Source of the DNA: Apium graveolens
Taxonomy: Eukaryota > Streptophyta > Magnoliopsida > Apiales > Apiaceae
Reading direction: 5' to 3'
DNA length: 64,000 nucleotides
Assembly: GCF_009905375.1 (NCBI RefSeq)
Contig: NC_133647.1
Location: 47,612,506 to 47,676,505, forward strand
The position numbers were made by a program, and so were the translations under genes. A model generated the notes under the pieces. The model was not told the origin of the DNA, made no database searches, and was given only the letters and a program-made list of their open reading frames with translations. The first letter of the stretch is position 1, and every line of letters begins with the position of its first letter. This document shows positions 50,301 through 62,751 of this stretch, one piece after another.

Positions 50301-53300
50301 ATATTAATTGTACCAATATATGGTTGAAAGTTAGTCTTATAAGGTGCAAAATTACTCTAATATGGTTTAAGGTGACTTATATGGTTGATTAGAGCCAAAA
50401 TATGGGCCAAAATTAACTCGTATGAAAGTGGTACCAAAAGATGGTTAAAGGATGTCGAATTGGATGTTTATGATGTTAACATCTTAATTCTTCCAATACA
50501 TGGTGGCAAGTGAGTCTTATAAGGTGCAAATTTACTCTAATATGTTTTAAAGTGACTTACATGGTTGATTAGAGCCAAAATGTTGACCAAAATTGACTCG
50601 TATGAAAGTGGTACCAAGAGATGCTTAAAGGATGTCAAATTGGATGTTTATGATGTTAACATATTAATTATACCAATATATGGTTGAAAGTGAGTCTTAT
50701 AAGGTGCAAAATTTCTCTAATATTGTTTAAAGTGACTTACATGGTAGATTAGAGCCAAAATATGGACCAAAATTGACTCGTATGAAAGTGGTACTAAGAG
50801 ATGGTTAAGGGATGTCAAATTGGATGTTTTATGATGGTAACATATTAATTCTACCAATATATGGTGGCAAGTTAGTCTTATAATGTGTAAAATTACTCTA
50901 ATATGGTTTAAAGTGACTTACATGGTTGATTAGAGCCAAAATATGGACCAATATTGACTCGTATGAAAGTTGTACTAAGAGGTGGTTAAAGGATGTCAAA
51001 TTGGATGTTTATGATGTTAACATGTTAATTGTACCAGTATATGGTTGAAAGTGAGTCTTATAAGGTGCAAAATTACTCTAATATGGTTTAAAGTGATTTA
51101 CATGGTTGATTAGAGCCAAAATGTGGACCAAAATTGACTCGTATGAAAGTGGAACCAAGAGATGGTTAAAGGATTTCACTTATATGGTTGATTAGAGCCA
51201 AAATTTGGACAAAAATTAACTCTTATGAAAGTGGTACCAATAGGTGGTAAAAGGATGCCAAAATGGATGTTTATGATGTTAAAATGTTAATTGTACGAGT
51301 ATATAGTTGAAAGTGACTCTTACAGGGTGCAAAATAACTCTATTATAGTGGAAAGTGACTTACATGCTTGATTAGATCCAAAATGTGGACCAAAATTGAC
51401 TCGTATGAAAGTGGTACCAAGAGGTGGTTAAAGGATGTCAAATTGGATGTTTATGATGTTAACATGTTAATTGTACCAATATATGGTTGAAAGTGAGTCT
51501 TATAAGGTGCAAAATTACTCTAATATGGTTTAAAGTGACTTACATGGTAGATTAGAGCCAAAATATGGACCAAAATTGACTCGTATGAAAGTGGTACCAA
51601 GAGATGGTTAAATGATGTCATATTGGATGTTTATGATGTTAATATGTTAATTCTACCAATATATGGTGGAAAGTTAGTCTTACAAGGTGCAAAATTACTC
51701 TAATATGGGTTAAAGTGACTTATATGGTTGTTTCGAACCAAAATATGGACCAATATTGACTCGTATGAAAGTGGTACTAAGAGGTGGTTAAAGGATGTCA
51801 AATTGGATTTTTATGATGTTAACATGTTAATTGTACCAAAATATGGTTGAAAGTGACTCTTATAGGGTGCAAAATCGCTCTAATATGGTGTAAAGTGACT
51901 TACATGGTTGATTAGAGCTAAAATGTGGACCAAAATTGACTCGTATGAAAGTGGTACTAAGAGGTGGTTAAAGGATGTCTAATTGGTTTTTTGAAGTTAA
52001 CATGTTAATTGTACCACAATATGGTTGAAAGTGACTCTTATAGGGTGCAAAATCACTGTAATATGGTGTAAAGCGACTTACATGGTTCATTAGAGCTAAA
52101 ATGTGGACCAAAATTGAATCGTATGAAAGTGGTACCAAGAGGTGGCTAAATGATGTCAAATTGAATGTTTAAAATGTTAACATGTTAATTGTACAAATAT
52201 ATGGTTGAAAGTGAGTCTTATATGGTGTAAAATTACTCTAATATGGTTTAAAGTGACTTACGTGGTTAATTAGAGCCAAAATGTGGACCAAAATTGACTC
52301 GTATGTAAGTGGTACCAAGAGGTGGTTAAAGGATGTCAAATTGGATGTTTATAATGTTAACATGTTAATTGTACCAATATATGGTTGAAAGTGAGTCTTA
52401 TAAGGTGCAAAATCACTCTAATATGGTGTCAAGTGACTTACATGGTTGATTAGAGCCAAAATGTGGACCAAAATGGACTCGTATGAAAGTGGTACCAAGA
52501 GGAGGCTAAAGGATGTGAAATTGGATGTTTATGATGTTATCATGATAATTGTACCAATATATGGTTGAAATTTAGTTTTATAAGGTGCAAAATTACTCTA
52601 ATATGGCTTAAAGTGACTTATGTGGTTGATTAGAGCCAAAATATGGACCAAAATTAACTTGTATGAAAGTGGTACCAAGAGATGGTTAAAGGATGTCGAA
52701 TTGGATGTTTATGATGTTAACATCTTAATTCTTCCAATATATGGTGGCAAGTGGCCTTATAAGGTGCAAATTTACTCTAATATGGTTTAAAGTGACTTAC
52801 ATGGTTGATTAGAGCCAAAATGTGGACCAAAATTGACTCGTATGAATGTGGTACCAAGGGATGCTTAAAGGATGTCAAATTGGATGTTTATGATGTTAAT
52901 ATGTTAATTATACCAATATATGGTTGAAAGTGAGTCTTATAAGGTGCAAAATTACTCTAATATGGTTTAAAGTGACTTACATGGTAGATTAGAGCCACAA
53001 TGTGGACCAAAATGTGGACCAAAATTGACTCGTATGAAAGTGGTACCAAGAGATGGGTAAAGGATGTCAAATTGGATGTTTATGATGTTAAAATATTAAT
53101 TCTACCAATATATGGTGGTAAGTTAGTCTTATAAGGTATAAAAATACTTTAATATGGTTTAAAGTGACTTACATGGTTGATTAGAGCCAAAATATGGACC
53201 AATATTGACTCGTATGAAAGTTGTAGTAAGATGTGGTTAGAGGATGTCAAATTGGATGTTTATGAGGTTAACATGTTAATTGCACCATTATATGGTTGAA

Positions 53301-53494
53301 TGTGAGTCTTATAAGGTGCAAAATTACTCTAATATGGTTTAAAGTGACTTACATGGTTGATTAGAGCCAAAATGTGGACCAAAATTGACTCGTATGAAAG
53401 TGGTACCAAGAGGTGGTTAAAGGATGTCAAATTGGATGTTTATGATGTTAAAATGATAAATGTACCAGTATATGGTTGAAAATGACTCTTATAG
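41390..53494. repeat. 180-bp tandem satellite, block 2, with ~3.58-kb higher-order repeats
   Basis: Same monomer as block 1. Out-of-register partial units start at 42127, 43829, 45708, 47410, 49468 and 51171, spaced alternately about 1702 and 1879-2058 bp. Two junction types alternate (preceded by TTTCTCGTATG or by TTGACTCGTATG), so the higher-order unit is 3581 bp (42127 to 45708), about 19 monomers plus two 82-bp partials. The next copy is 3760 bp. The marker ATGGGCC at 43061, 46642 and 50402 gives the same spacings. Local duplications disturb 47.8-49.4 kb. No gene is present; the 63-codon frames are monomer-derived. The array ends at 53494 at element D. Confidence 0.95.
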
Positions 53495-56400
53495 TGTGGC
53501 GCCCTCCAAACCCGGGTCAGAAGTTTGGGGTCCACAACACATACACCTTATATGAACCTGTATAAGAAATATTATTTATAATGACCCTTCTTCACAAAAC
53601 CACGGATCGCAACAGGTTAAAGTATGAAAACAAGCCACAACCTTAATTTATTACATCATATCGAATCCCGACTGAATTAACTTATAATTGATAATAAAGT
53701 TTTTGTTACAATCGTACTATTTTTCCACTGCATAAAGCTCCTGCTAACTCGATTTACTTCAAACTTGAACCTTAGCCCGCACTTTGGACTGAGGCACTTC
53801 TCTATCATCCATATCCTTTTTAACTGTAAAATATATAAAAGAATCGCAAGAGTGAGCTAACTAGCTCAGCAAGTCATAATAGGGATAACTGAGGTCATAC
53901 AATGATCAAATGAGATGATTCAAAGGAATCAAGTTTCTTGTTTTTAACTAATCATTAGAATTGGATATTCCTTTTGAGTTTTAAAGACCAAGGTTAGGCT
54001 GCTAATCAGTCACGCACTAACCCCGAGCAAGCACACATCACTGCTCTAATCACTGGATCCAAGGCACACATTGGCCTAACTTGATAATTGGTATGGTCTG
54101 ACCACGAATCTGGTCCACATATATAAAAACTATCCAATCCTAAATCAATTCAATATGATAAACAATATAATTCAATAAAACCAGATCATAATCAATGATG
54201 GTTAAACACTTGAATAAAAATGTAAGGAAACTTATGGATATCTCAAGGGTATATCAGGATATGTATAAGAAACGGTTTTTAGTTTGTACAAGGGTCAGGT
54301 ATTAGACTAGTAATGATTTTTCAAGATATGGTTCTTTGAGGTTATAAAGAATGATTGGAGTATAAAAGTTTCTGTGTTTTCAAACCATTGTCTTCCAGTG
54401 TTTGGTGTTTGGTAGTTATACCTTTGAAGAGTAGTATTATATTTGTATGGTTTGGTGTTTGAGGATCAACAAAGGACGGATTATAAAAAATAAAGCTTAT
54501 GGCTTAAGATCAAGAAAATTAGGGTTCAAGGTTAAATGGTTAAAAGCTCTTGCAATACAAAACAGGAGTTATTTTGAATAATAGCGACATGTTATAAAAA
54601 GTTCAAAAACATTGGTAATATATATCTTGAAGAAAAGTTCAAAAATACTTGCCTTACAAGGCTTTACAACTATCACTGATCAACTCTGAGCCGACTTTGC
54701 TGCTCAGGCTCTAATGTCCAACCACTAGATCCCATTGGATTCGACTTTGACACTCAGGTCTTTCTGTTGAAACTTTACTGAGCTCGTCGACCGATCACTA
54801 GGTTATTTTTAGTCCATCGTCCACTTTCAGGTGCCTGACTATAACCTACAGGGTCGAAATACCCTATGTTAGACGTCCATGTATGCTTGACATATCCTCG
54901 ATACTAATTCTTACCCAACGATATTCAAATCCGACTCATAATTATGAATATTGTAATAACATACGCAACAAATAGGGTTCACATCTTAAAGATTGGTTTG
55001 GTGTTCGTTTTCGGAAAATATATACTCTTTATTTTACGAAATCAGGGTTATCGATTTAGAAAAATATTCCATCATATCGTACAATCAAGTTTCGTATAAA
55101 ACACACACACACACAGATATATATATATAGTCATTCAATATCCCGATAATCATCGAATACGTTCCCGTATTTGCGTATTTCAGTTTCCCGGAAATCGGGC
55201 AGTGCCTCCTTTGTTTATTGGACTACCCGTCGAGCACAATATCGACGTCCAATCAATTCACAACAACTACAATGACAATCCAAATCACAATCCAATTGCA
55301 CGAATCCCAATCACCGATATTATTTAACTATTACTCTTATTCGTATTTTATATTTTTATTCGTATTAGGACTCAGAATAAATTCATCACCGTCCACCGTC
55401 CACTCGTAAAAAGTCATCGCGGACGGCGGCAAAATTTCGCGGGTACCCGATTAATTCCCCGGGTTTTCAACGTGAAATTTCGCCGATTAATTCAATTAAA
55501 TTCCCGCATGACATCGATAACATCACGAATATTGACTCAAATAATTCCTGCAAATAAAAAAGGAAATTAAATCAAAATGTATAACATCAACCCAACTGCA
55601 CAAGAGGCCCAATACTGTTAGGCCCAAAATAACAGGCCCGAAAGTTCAGTCGTGCAAAACAACAGGAGAAGAGAGGAGTAGAACCACGGTGCAGCGCGGC
55701 CAAACACGGCCACCGCCGTACAATCGCAACACACACTAACACATACACACCACGCACACACACGTACACATACATACACACAACCGTGTATATATATATG
55801 CATGCTTATAATCTGAAAGCAGGGAAGAATCGAAAGAATCACTGGAAAAATCCGATCAGAACTTACTGGAAAACCAGATCCCGAGGAAGGAAATTGGGGA
55901 ATTAGAGAGAAACGAAAGAGGAACAGGGAAGAGAAGAAACATAGAGGAGAGATAGAGAGATTTTAAGAATGAAAACGGGAGAGACGAAGTAGCCGAGAGA
56001 TTAAACTCGGAAGAAAAGGAAATGGATGCTTTAATCTCTTAATTTCTGCTGTTATGCCACTTATTTGCAATTCCTAACACGTGTTAGAAAATAAACACGT
56101 AACCCTTGGGATAATTACGCCGATTCTGAAGCCCGAAGTTTGAAATTAACGAAACGAGCTACTCTTAAAACAATTTTAGAAAGTTACGAAAATATTTTTA
56201 AAATGTTAGAAATATCCCGAAGTTCATAAAAACATGAATTTTGAAATTTTAAAATGATTTTTAAAATGCACTTTATATCCGCTTTTATCAATGAAGCGAA
56301 ACAACGAGCGCGTGAAATTAATCCCGAAAATTTCCAAAATAATTTAAAATTCTCGGAATATTCAAAACTTAAATAAGTATAAGTTTCATAATTTTTGAAG

Positions 56401-56776
56401 AATTTTAGTTAGATATGGATTTTACAATTAAAAGCATTCAGAAAATCATTTAAAGATAAATAATTAATAAAATATTGATTTCTCAATTTTATAAAATCCT
56501 AAAAATAATTATTGTAATTATAAAATCATAAAAACAATTTTAGAAACATTCCCAATATTTATGCAAATAAATTTGCACTAAATCCACTTTTAGAAGTGAA
56601 AATAATTCAATACGATCCCATAATTAATCGTGCGGACAATCCGATATACTATAAATCACATATGGATAATAATCAAACAACACATAGCGGTCAAAACCAA
56701 CACACATATTTTATTTATTTAATAATTTCCATAATTGCACAATTAAATAATTCAAAAGATTACACGAGTCGTTATA
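53495..56776 (-). repeat. Left (3') LTR of D (~3.28 kb)
   Basis: The right boundary is set by the PPT. In the element's orientation the LTR would start TATAACGACTCG, so the usual TG appears mutated to TA; an alternative start at the TGTAATC about 15 bases inward cannot be excluded. It contains a CA/TA microsatellite (55101-55131), a CACA-rich stretch (55730-55785) and a purine-rich tract (about 55885-55990; pyrimidine-rich in the element's sense). No gene is seen; the 60-74-codon frames here are low-complexity. Confidence 0.8.
55101..55131. repeat. CA/TA microsatellite in D LTR
   Basis: ACACACACACAC is followed by ATATATATATA. A second CA-rich stretch is at 55730-55785. Confidence 0.85.
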
Positions 56777-56790
56777 TCCTTCCCCCATTA
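56777..56790 (-). other. Polypurine tract of D
   Basis: The reverse complement TAATGGGGGAAGGA abuts the inferred LTR start. Confidence 0.7.
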
Positions 56791-57229
56791 AAAAGATTAT
56801 GTCCTCAGAATCTGGTCTCGTTAAACAAGTAAGGATATTTGTCAAGCATATCTGATTCTAATTCTAAGTAGACCCTTCTACTCGAGGGTTCGAACGTACT
56901 GATAATAGGTAGGCACTCATTTCCAAGGACTTGCCTTGGACAATCAAGAATTTGGATTGATCACTATATACAGAACAACTTGGACAAGAGCCTTATTGGC
57001 TCCTGATCAATCACTTAATTTAAATCAGATACTTGTCATTTTTATCTTTAACAGATTAAACACACTATAGGTACACACTGTTGTGACAGTAACATCAACT
57101 CATGAACAACCTTATCTATATATTTATCAATACCTCGAATGGTTCACCAATTTTTAGGACTTACCCTGTCTCTTCTACTTAGACTTATCTAGTCTTTTCA
57201 AAATGAAAATTGTACTAACACTACTGGTC

Positions 57230-57560
57230 CTATTTATGTACTCATATTCTCTCTCGATATAATTTCGCTTTCTTTCTTTGTCTACTCCGAGCTGCTTCAA
57301 TCAATATTACCTCGTTCTTGGTGTGCTGAATTAATTTAGAATTTGACAACTTTCTTTCTCTCACTTTATCTCAATAAAAATGAGGATCTACACTTGCATT
57401 GACATGAAGCTTGGTAAGGTAGCATTCCAAAGCTGACATCGATGATAAATAATTATTCCAGTGTTTTCTTAAAACTCACTTCTCCACATATCTTACATTT
57501 CCTGCATCACTTCCGTACTTTAATTCTCCGTTGAAGGATGATAGGCGGTGCTCGTTTTTA
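57230..57560 (-). pseudogene. Integrase core end and C-terminal relic of D
   Basis: On the minus strand, near 57550, a STAYHPST stretch matches the [14 protein letters not shown] motif of integrase. It is followed near 57330-57410 by W-D-K-V-(R)-E-R-K-L and EAARSRQRK pieces matching the WDEVGE...[10 protein letters not shown] arm. Frames are broken. From 57230 toward the PPT the integrase tail is too decayed to read. Confidence 0.6.
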
Positions 57561-57649
57561 ACTTGGTTTCCAAATATTTAAACATCTTTTACCCTTTTTC
57601 ATCAGTTAAGGCTGAAAAGTAATCTCATATTTTCATGTACTGTTATTTT

Positions 57650-58037
57650 TAAATATTTGAACTTCAGATTTCACTCTTTCCAATTCGTTTATTAACTCCT
57701 TGATGGTCTTAATTATATCCAATCCTTTCTGTCGGCTTAAAACATCCGTTACCATATAATTTTGCTTAGGTGGTTATTAATGGATTAATTCAGAATCTGT
57801 TGTTAACCTTAGTCAAAATTCCATCCTTGAAGACTCAACGTATAGTTGCTTTCCTTCTGATCTTTGGAGAAAAATCCTTGGGCATCCCACGCAGACTTTC
57901 TTATTCCTTAAGTAGCTGAGGATGTTATCAATAAATACAGTTTGCTTATCCAAGTACTCCTTATACACCACGTTCCTTAATTCCTTATAGCCACCTGATA
58001 CACTCGTCATTTCACATAATATCACCAGAGCTTGCAA
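57650..58037 (-). pseudogene. Out-of-order RT/RNase H fragment in D
   Basis: The open frame 57813-58037 contains YKEYLDKQTVFIDNILSYL, matching RT around FIDD (second catalytic Asp replaced by Asn). Near 57730-57745, VTDVLSRQKGLDIIK resembles the RNase H end ADALSRK. It lies between the integrase zinc finger (about 58240) and core (about 57550), where integrase should be continuous. It is too short for a full RT-RH segment, so it is itself deleted inside. Confidence 0.45.
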
Positions 58038-58199
58038 TGCTCTTAACTCACTTTAATTGCAATCTCTGATATTTTCTCAGGTTGGATCTTATGGTAATCT
58101 TCGAGATATAATATATTGCTTGAATTAAGTCTCGTAAGAAATTAATTCTTTATAGGGGTCACTTATTCTTATTCGTTGTTTTGTTAAATTCCCTCTTCA

Positions 58200-58270
58200 T
58201 GATTCGCCTCTTGTAAAGTTACTTCCTGGGTCTGCCTTATCCACTAGGCTTTCCAATACTTCATCTTAAC
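58200..58270 (-). pseudogene. Integrase zinc-finger relic of D
   Basis: CWTCQRVKMKYWKAY on the minus strand near 58240 matches the [14 protein letters not shown] end of the HHCC finger. The histidine pair is not readable. Confidence 0.55.
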
Positions 58271-58729
58271 TCTTTGACATGTCCAACACCTCCTGATCTA
58301 TCTTGAAATTTCCTCCTTATATTTGGTTATCACTATATTATTATTATTATTTTTTTAAATTTCCATATATCTTGACATCTCTTCAATGACTCAAATACTT
58401 AATATTGTGAATTCCCGGTGGGATCTCATTTCTTAGTTCTTCTACTTGTAGCATCCAAGTGATGGAAGAAAATCTGGAGATATTGTGATCGTTCTCCTGG
58501 GCGCATAAATTTTCTTTTTCTAATTATTAACATCGTGATCCATTATCTTCTCGTAACCTTTTATCTTTCCCTTCACCACTTCAACTGAAAGGTTACACTA
58601 TTCATCTTTCTTCCTTTTTGGATTATGAACTTTAGCTTCCAATTCCAACTTTCAGAATTCTATAACTAATTCCTCTGGTGCAGTCTCTCTGTTCCTTCTC
58701 CTTTTTGTTTATCATTTGCCACTACATTT

Positions 58730-58990
58730 GCTTTCCCTCGTGAATACATACTTCAAACTCTTATGGTCCGTATAGATCTTACATCTTTTTCCATATTCAT
58801 CATGTTTTTCCCCAATCTTTTAAAACAAATATTATTATTACTGTCAGTCCCAATTACGAATAGGATACTTCTGCTCATAAGGTTTCGGTTGTCAGGGTGC
58901 ATATACAATAACATTATTGTGCTGCATCAGCACACTTTCTACTCCCTTATGAGAAGCATCACTATAATTACTATACCTCCTTGATACTCT
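58730..58990 (-). pseudogene. RNase H relic of D
   Basis: Minus-strand frames read YSDASHKGV...VLMQHNNVIVYA near 58900-58980 and, after shifts, [14 protein letters not shown] followed directly by GKANVVA near 58735-58780. This is clear RNase H with a deletion before GKANVVA and premature stops. Confidence 0.75.
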
Positions 58991-59199
58991 TGAAATGATA
59001 AAACAGGTGCTATAACCATTTTTTCACTTATCTCCGTAAAACTTTCTTTATCCTTCTCTACTTCATATAAACTTCTTGCTTCTCCTGGTTAACTTCGTCC
59101 AAGATATGGCAACTTCCAAGACATCTTGCACAAATTTTCAATGGTAACCGATTTATGATAACACTTCTTACTTTTGTTGGTGTTTCTGGTCTTTTTTTT

Positions 59200-59810
59200 T
59201 TCATTTATAGTAATTTTAACTTCTGCTGAATCTCTTTTAATCTTCTCTACATTGACTATTTATGCTAAGAACTGTATTTCATACAACTTCGTTCTTCTCC
59301 AACTTCTCGGTCATCATTAAATGCTTTGCATGGTCCTCCGTTGACTTTAAGTATCACAACTATAGCTTACCCGAATATTCTTTAAAGATTCTGTCCATCA
59401 CGTTCAAATATTATTGATATATTGTTTAATCCAAATGACAATACGAGAACAGTACTTGGTTCTGAAAATTTATCTTTGATATATCCATAGGTTTAATCTT
59501 CAGTTGGTGAAATACCAAGTCTTAAATCAATCTCATAAAAGTACTTTACTTCTTTTGTCTGATCAAACAAATCATTGGGTCGAGGTAACATGTACTTGCT
59601 TTTGATAGTAAATTTGTTGAGTTGGCTTTAGTTGACGCATAATCTCATACTTCCATTTTCTTATTAACAAATAGTACTGGTACACTTCATGGGATATACT
59701 GGGTTTAATTGCTTCTTCTCCTAGCATTTCTTGCATCCGCTTTGCTAACTTCCTCGTTCTAACTAGTGCCATTTTAGATAAGGCCGTAGTCACTAGTTTC
59801 ATCTCAAGCG
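59200..59810 (-). pseudogene. RT relic of D
   Basis: 59572-59802 includes EEAIKPSIS, matching the [15 protein letters not shown] start of RT. Further down, SFGLNN (about 59440) and RIFKEY...EDHAKHLMM (59290-59400) match the palm, and a PETPTKVRS piece near 59190 matches the [15 protein letters not shown] region. The proper FIDD position is destroyed. Confidence 0.65.
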
Positions 59811-60039
59811 CTAAGTAAATCGCAAGCTTCTTTTCTTTATCGGGAAGAAAATTTTGGTAATTCGTCTGGAAATATATCTTGAAACTATAAAATCTTCAAA
59901 TTCTATTTACTCCTAACTTTTATTTATCTCATATTCACCGTAATGCTCACATCTTGATTACCGTAATCATCATTAACAAATTCTTTACCTTCTTTCATCT
60001 TCTGAACCTCATCACCTTCTCATTTGGCATCCTCAGAAT

Positions 60040-60330
60040 TTATCTTTTCATCACGACGGTCTACCTGGACATCACGCTTTAATAGTTAATCCATTCCTTA
60101 GAATAATATCAAAACCTCTTATCTTCCATGATATCAATTCTTCACAACTTATTTCCAGGAATCTCAATTTCACCATTAGTACTCACTTATTTAACAACTA
60201 CACATTCTTGACTTGCTAGTCCTTTAATCACAATCTTATCAATTCAACAGGATAATTCATCTTATCAACAAAACTTTGAGAGATAAACAATTAAGTTTCT
60301 CCCACATCTTTTAATACTTTAACACATAAG
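60040..60330 (-). pseudogene. Protease (retropepsin) relic of D
   Basis: VLKDVGETELFIS near 60290 matches the VLFDSGATHSFIS active-site segment, with the D-S-G triad changed to D-V-G. It is followed by FVDKMNYPVEL and, near 60080-60110, WKIRGFDIIL, matching the GFDVILGMDWL flap-end region. Frames are interrupted. Confidence 0.65.
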
Positions 60331-62553
60331 GTAAGGTATTCACCCCGATCATCCATATTATCACGTCCGTATTTTGAATAACATATTTCACAGGAAAATC
60401 GCATATTCTCGTTCTCGAAAACGTATTCTTTATTGGAGTAGATTCCCTTGTTTTTAGTGGATTCTTCACTGGGACTAATGACTTGCAATCCTCGCCAGGT
60501 GCCCTTATTTCCTTCCCATACATAAGATGTAGATGGAACTTCGTCCACTTGATTCAGGATACGTTGATTTCTGTTTGAAAACTTCTTGCAAAGAACGAAA
60601 GTACAACAGAACGACTAAAATGATTCAAAATTCAACAAAAATTAGAGTTGAAAAGAAAGAAGAAGGATTTGAATATGAATGAGACAACCACAATGGTACT
60701 TAAGATGGCCAGTCTTTCGTACCATATGGCGTACAGCATATGATTAGGTGGCGTCCCACCCGACTCTTCGTCATTCTGACAAAGTGTCTCACCATAACAC
60801 TGTTTGTCCCAATCAGAAAGCAAAATTGAGGGAAACAATTAAATTTGAAAGGAATGCAATATCCTCCTTTTCGATATCATAGCAAGGAGTTTATTTAAGA
60901 AAAGAAGTTCATACTTATTTAGGAATCAAAAAGGGAATCTACATTGTAATATTGAAGACAGGAACGATACCATTGGTCACCATTCATATTTCACATTTCA
61001 CTTGTATTCATCTTTCGAGCTTGTTCGATCATATCTCCATTGTTTCATATAATAACTTTAGAAAGTACGTTGAAATGTCTTCACAACCAAGCATTATAAT
61101 GAATTCTTACTTGCTAAGTTTTGCGTCTTTAACATCGCACTTACACATATGATACCTTAACAATTCGATCATAATGGCATTCTTAGCAGGTAACTTCGAG
61201 ATTCCTCTTTTAATTTAGAACAACCATATACCATTCGACATAACGATCCTTTTGTTAATAATATTATGCTTTTAGAGAGGTCTGAAAATCTTTCCAATCT
61301 TCTTCGATCACGCTCCGGCTTCTGTTAAATCAATGAATTCTTTAAACTCTGATAGTCCTAGTAATTGAATGTATAGTTACTCCGTACGCTGATTCTGTTG
61401 TAAATTTTATCAAACAATACTTGCACTATACTGTTAGGAATAATCAACTTCTTTATAAACATAGGTTATTTCGTTCTCGAAATTAGCAATACTAAGTCTG
61501 AAACAGCATCCTTCCAGGTAATATGGGCTTTCCAATAAACAAGAAACTCAAGTAGTAACTTGACAACCAATATTTAACAATCATTTTATTCGAAAAGGCT
61601 TTTAAAAATTTGTAAAGGAAAATCTTTTTCGAAAACTTGTTTAAAAAGTTTGGAAAATCACAAACCTGGTTGCCCTTACTATATGAGTTGGTTGTTGTCC
61701 TTCCGACCTATAACAAGGTACCAAATTAATGGAACGATCATATAAAGGTCCATTCACTTCAATCTACCTTCTCTCCTTTATTGGGTCCATTTACCTTCCT
61801 TAATCGACGAAAACTTCAATTGTCTTTGCATGTTATCTTATCCGTAGCTTCACATCAAAGCTTCCATACTAATAATACTCCCGATATTATAGTTGCAGTA
61901 GTTAAGTGAAACAGGCTTTCCAATAATCAATAAGTCTATCTCATAGAACAAAGTTTGCTCGTATCAGATCACATTACTACTTTACATATCATATTTATCA
62001 TATCATCATCATTTAATTTCACAAAAATCCCAGGTTTATGCTTTTCTCTCTTACTCTTTCAAAATTTATCTAGTTTATCCCATACTTATTCACAGGTGGC
62101 GTAGTCACTAAGGGCTTCTTTTAACCCGATAACAGCTATCCCCTGAAACACTTAAATCTCCTCTCTAAACTTCGTCTCACCTCTATTTATAACTCAAGCG
62201 CTTACCATTTACTGTAGCTCTCGAATCCATCCTCGTAGGTACAATCGCTTCATAGGACAAGTTCTAAACTGGGGGTATAAAACAAGATGTAGGGTAAACT
62301 AAAGAGATACGCTCACACCCGAATGTCCAGTGAAAGAAGAATAATCAGATGGAGGTTCTTGAATAGGTAATATCATATCAAAAGGTGGAAAGTAGCGTAG
62401 AATAGCTTGAAGAAGTGCAACCGTTATAACAGAAGGTAGTGCCATTAATACTGATGGAGGAACAAGGTGCAATTCCGATCTGAGAGAATATGACAATCCT
62501 CAAACGGAAAGCTCCAAATGGTCAAATAATACCGGGAAACCAAGATCTGCCAT
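60331..62553 (-). pseudogene. Gag region of D, heavily decayed
   Basis: A possible gag start ATG lies at 62551-62553, followed by a short frame and a proline/hydrophobic stretch (open frame 62299-62496: FPPFDMILPIQEPPSDYSS). This resembles the proline-rich N-termini of plant gag, but I cannot match a capsid domain. The region 60600-62300 shows only short frames. Assignment rests mainly on position between PBS and protease. Confidence 0.4.
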
Positions 62554-62735
62554 TGCCGTTGTCTGGAATTCACGTCGCAAGCTGAGGATCCCAAATCGCA
62601 ACACGAACCGTGCTGAAGACTTACTATATAGTCGCACTCTTCCTCACAACTTCTTATCTTTCTGTTTCCTATTCCTAATCCTAATCTCTACCCAACCCCG
62701 ACAATCTAGGCTTGTTTCAGTGACTTATAACCTGT

Positions 62736-62748
62736 AGCTCTGATACCA
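62736..62748 (-). other. Primer binding site of D
   Basis: The reverse complement TGGTATCAGAGCT lies three bases from the LTR end. Confidence 0.9.
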
Positions 62749-62751
62749 ACC

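Noticed and set aside
41385..53494. Centromere identification
   Set aside because: Monomer length fits, but no centromere-specific CRM element is seen and the invaders look Tekay/Del-like, which favour general heterochromatin. CENH3 data would be needed.
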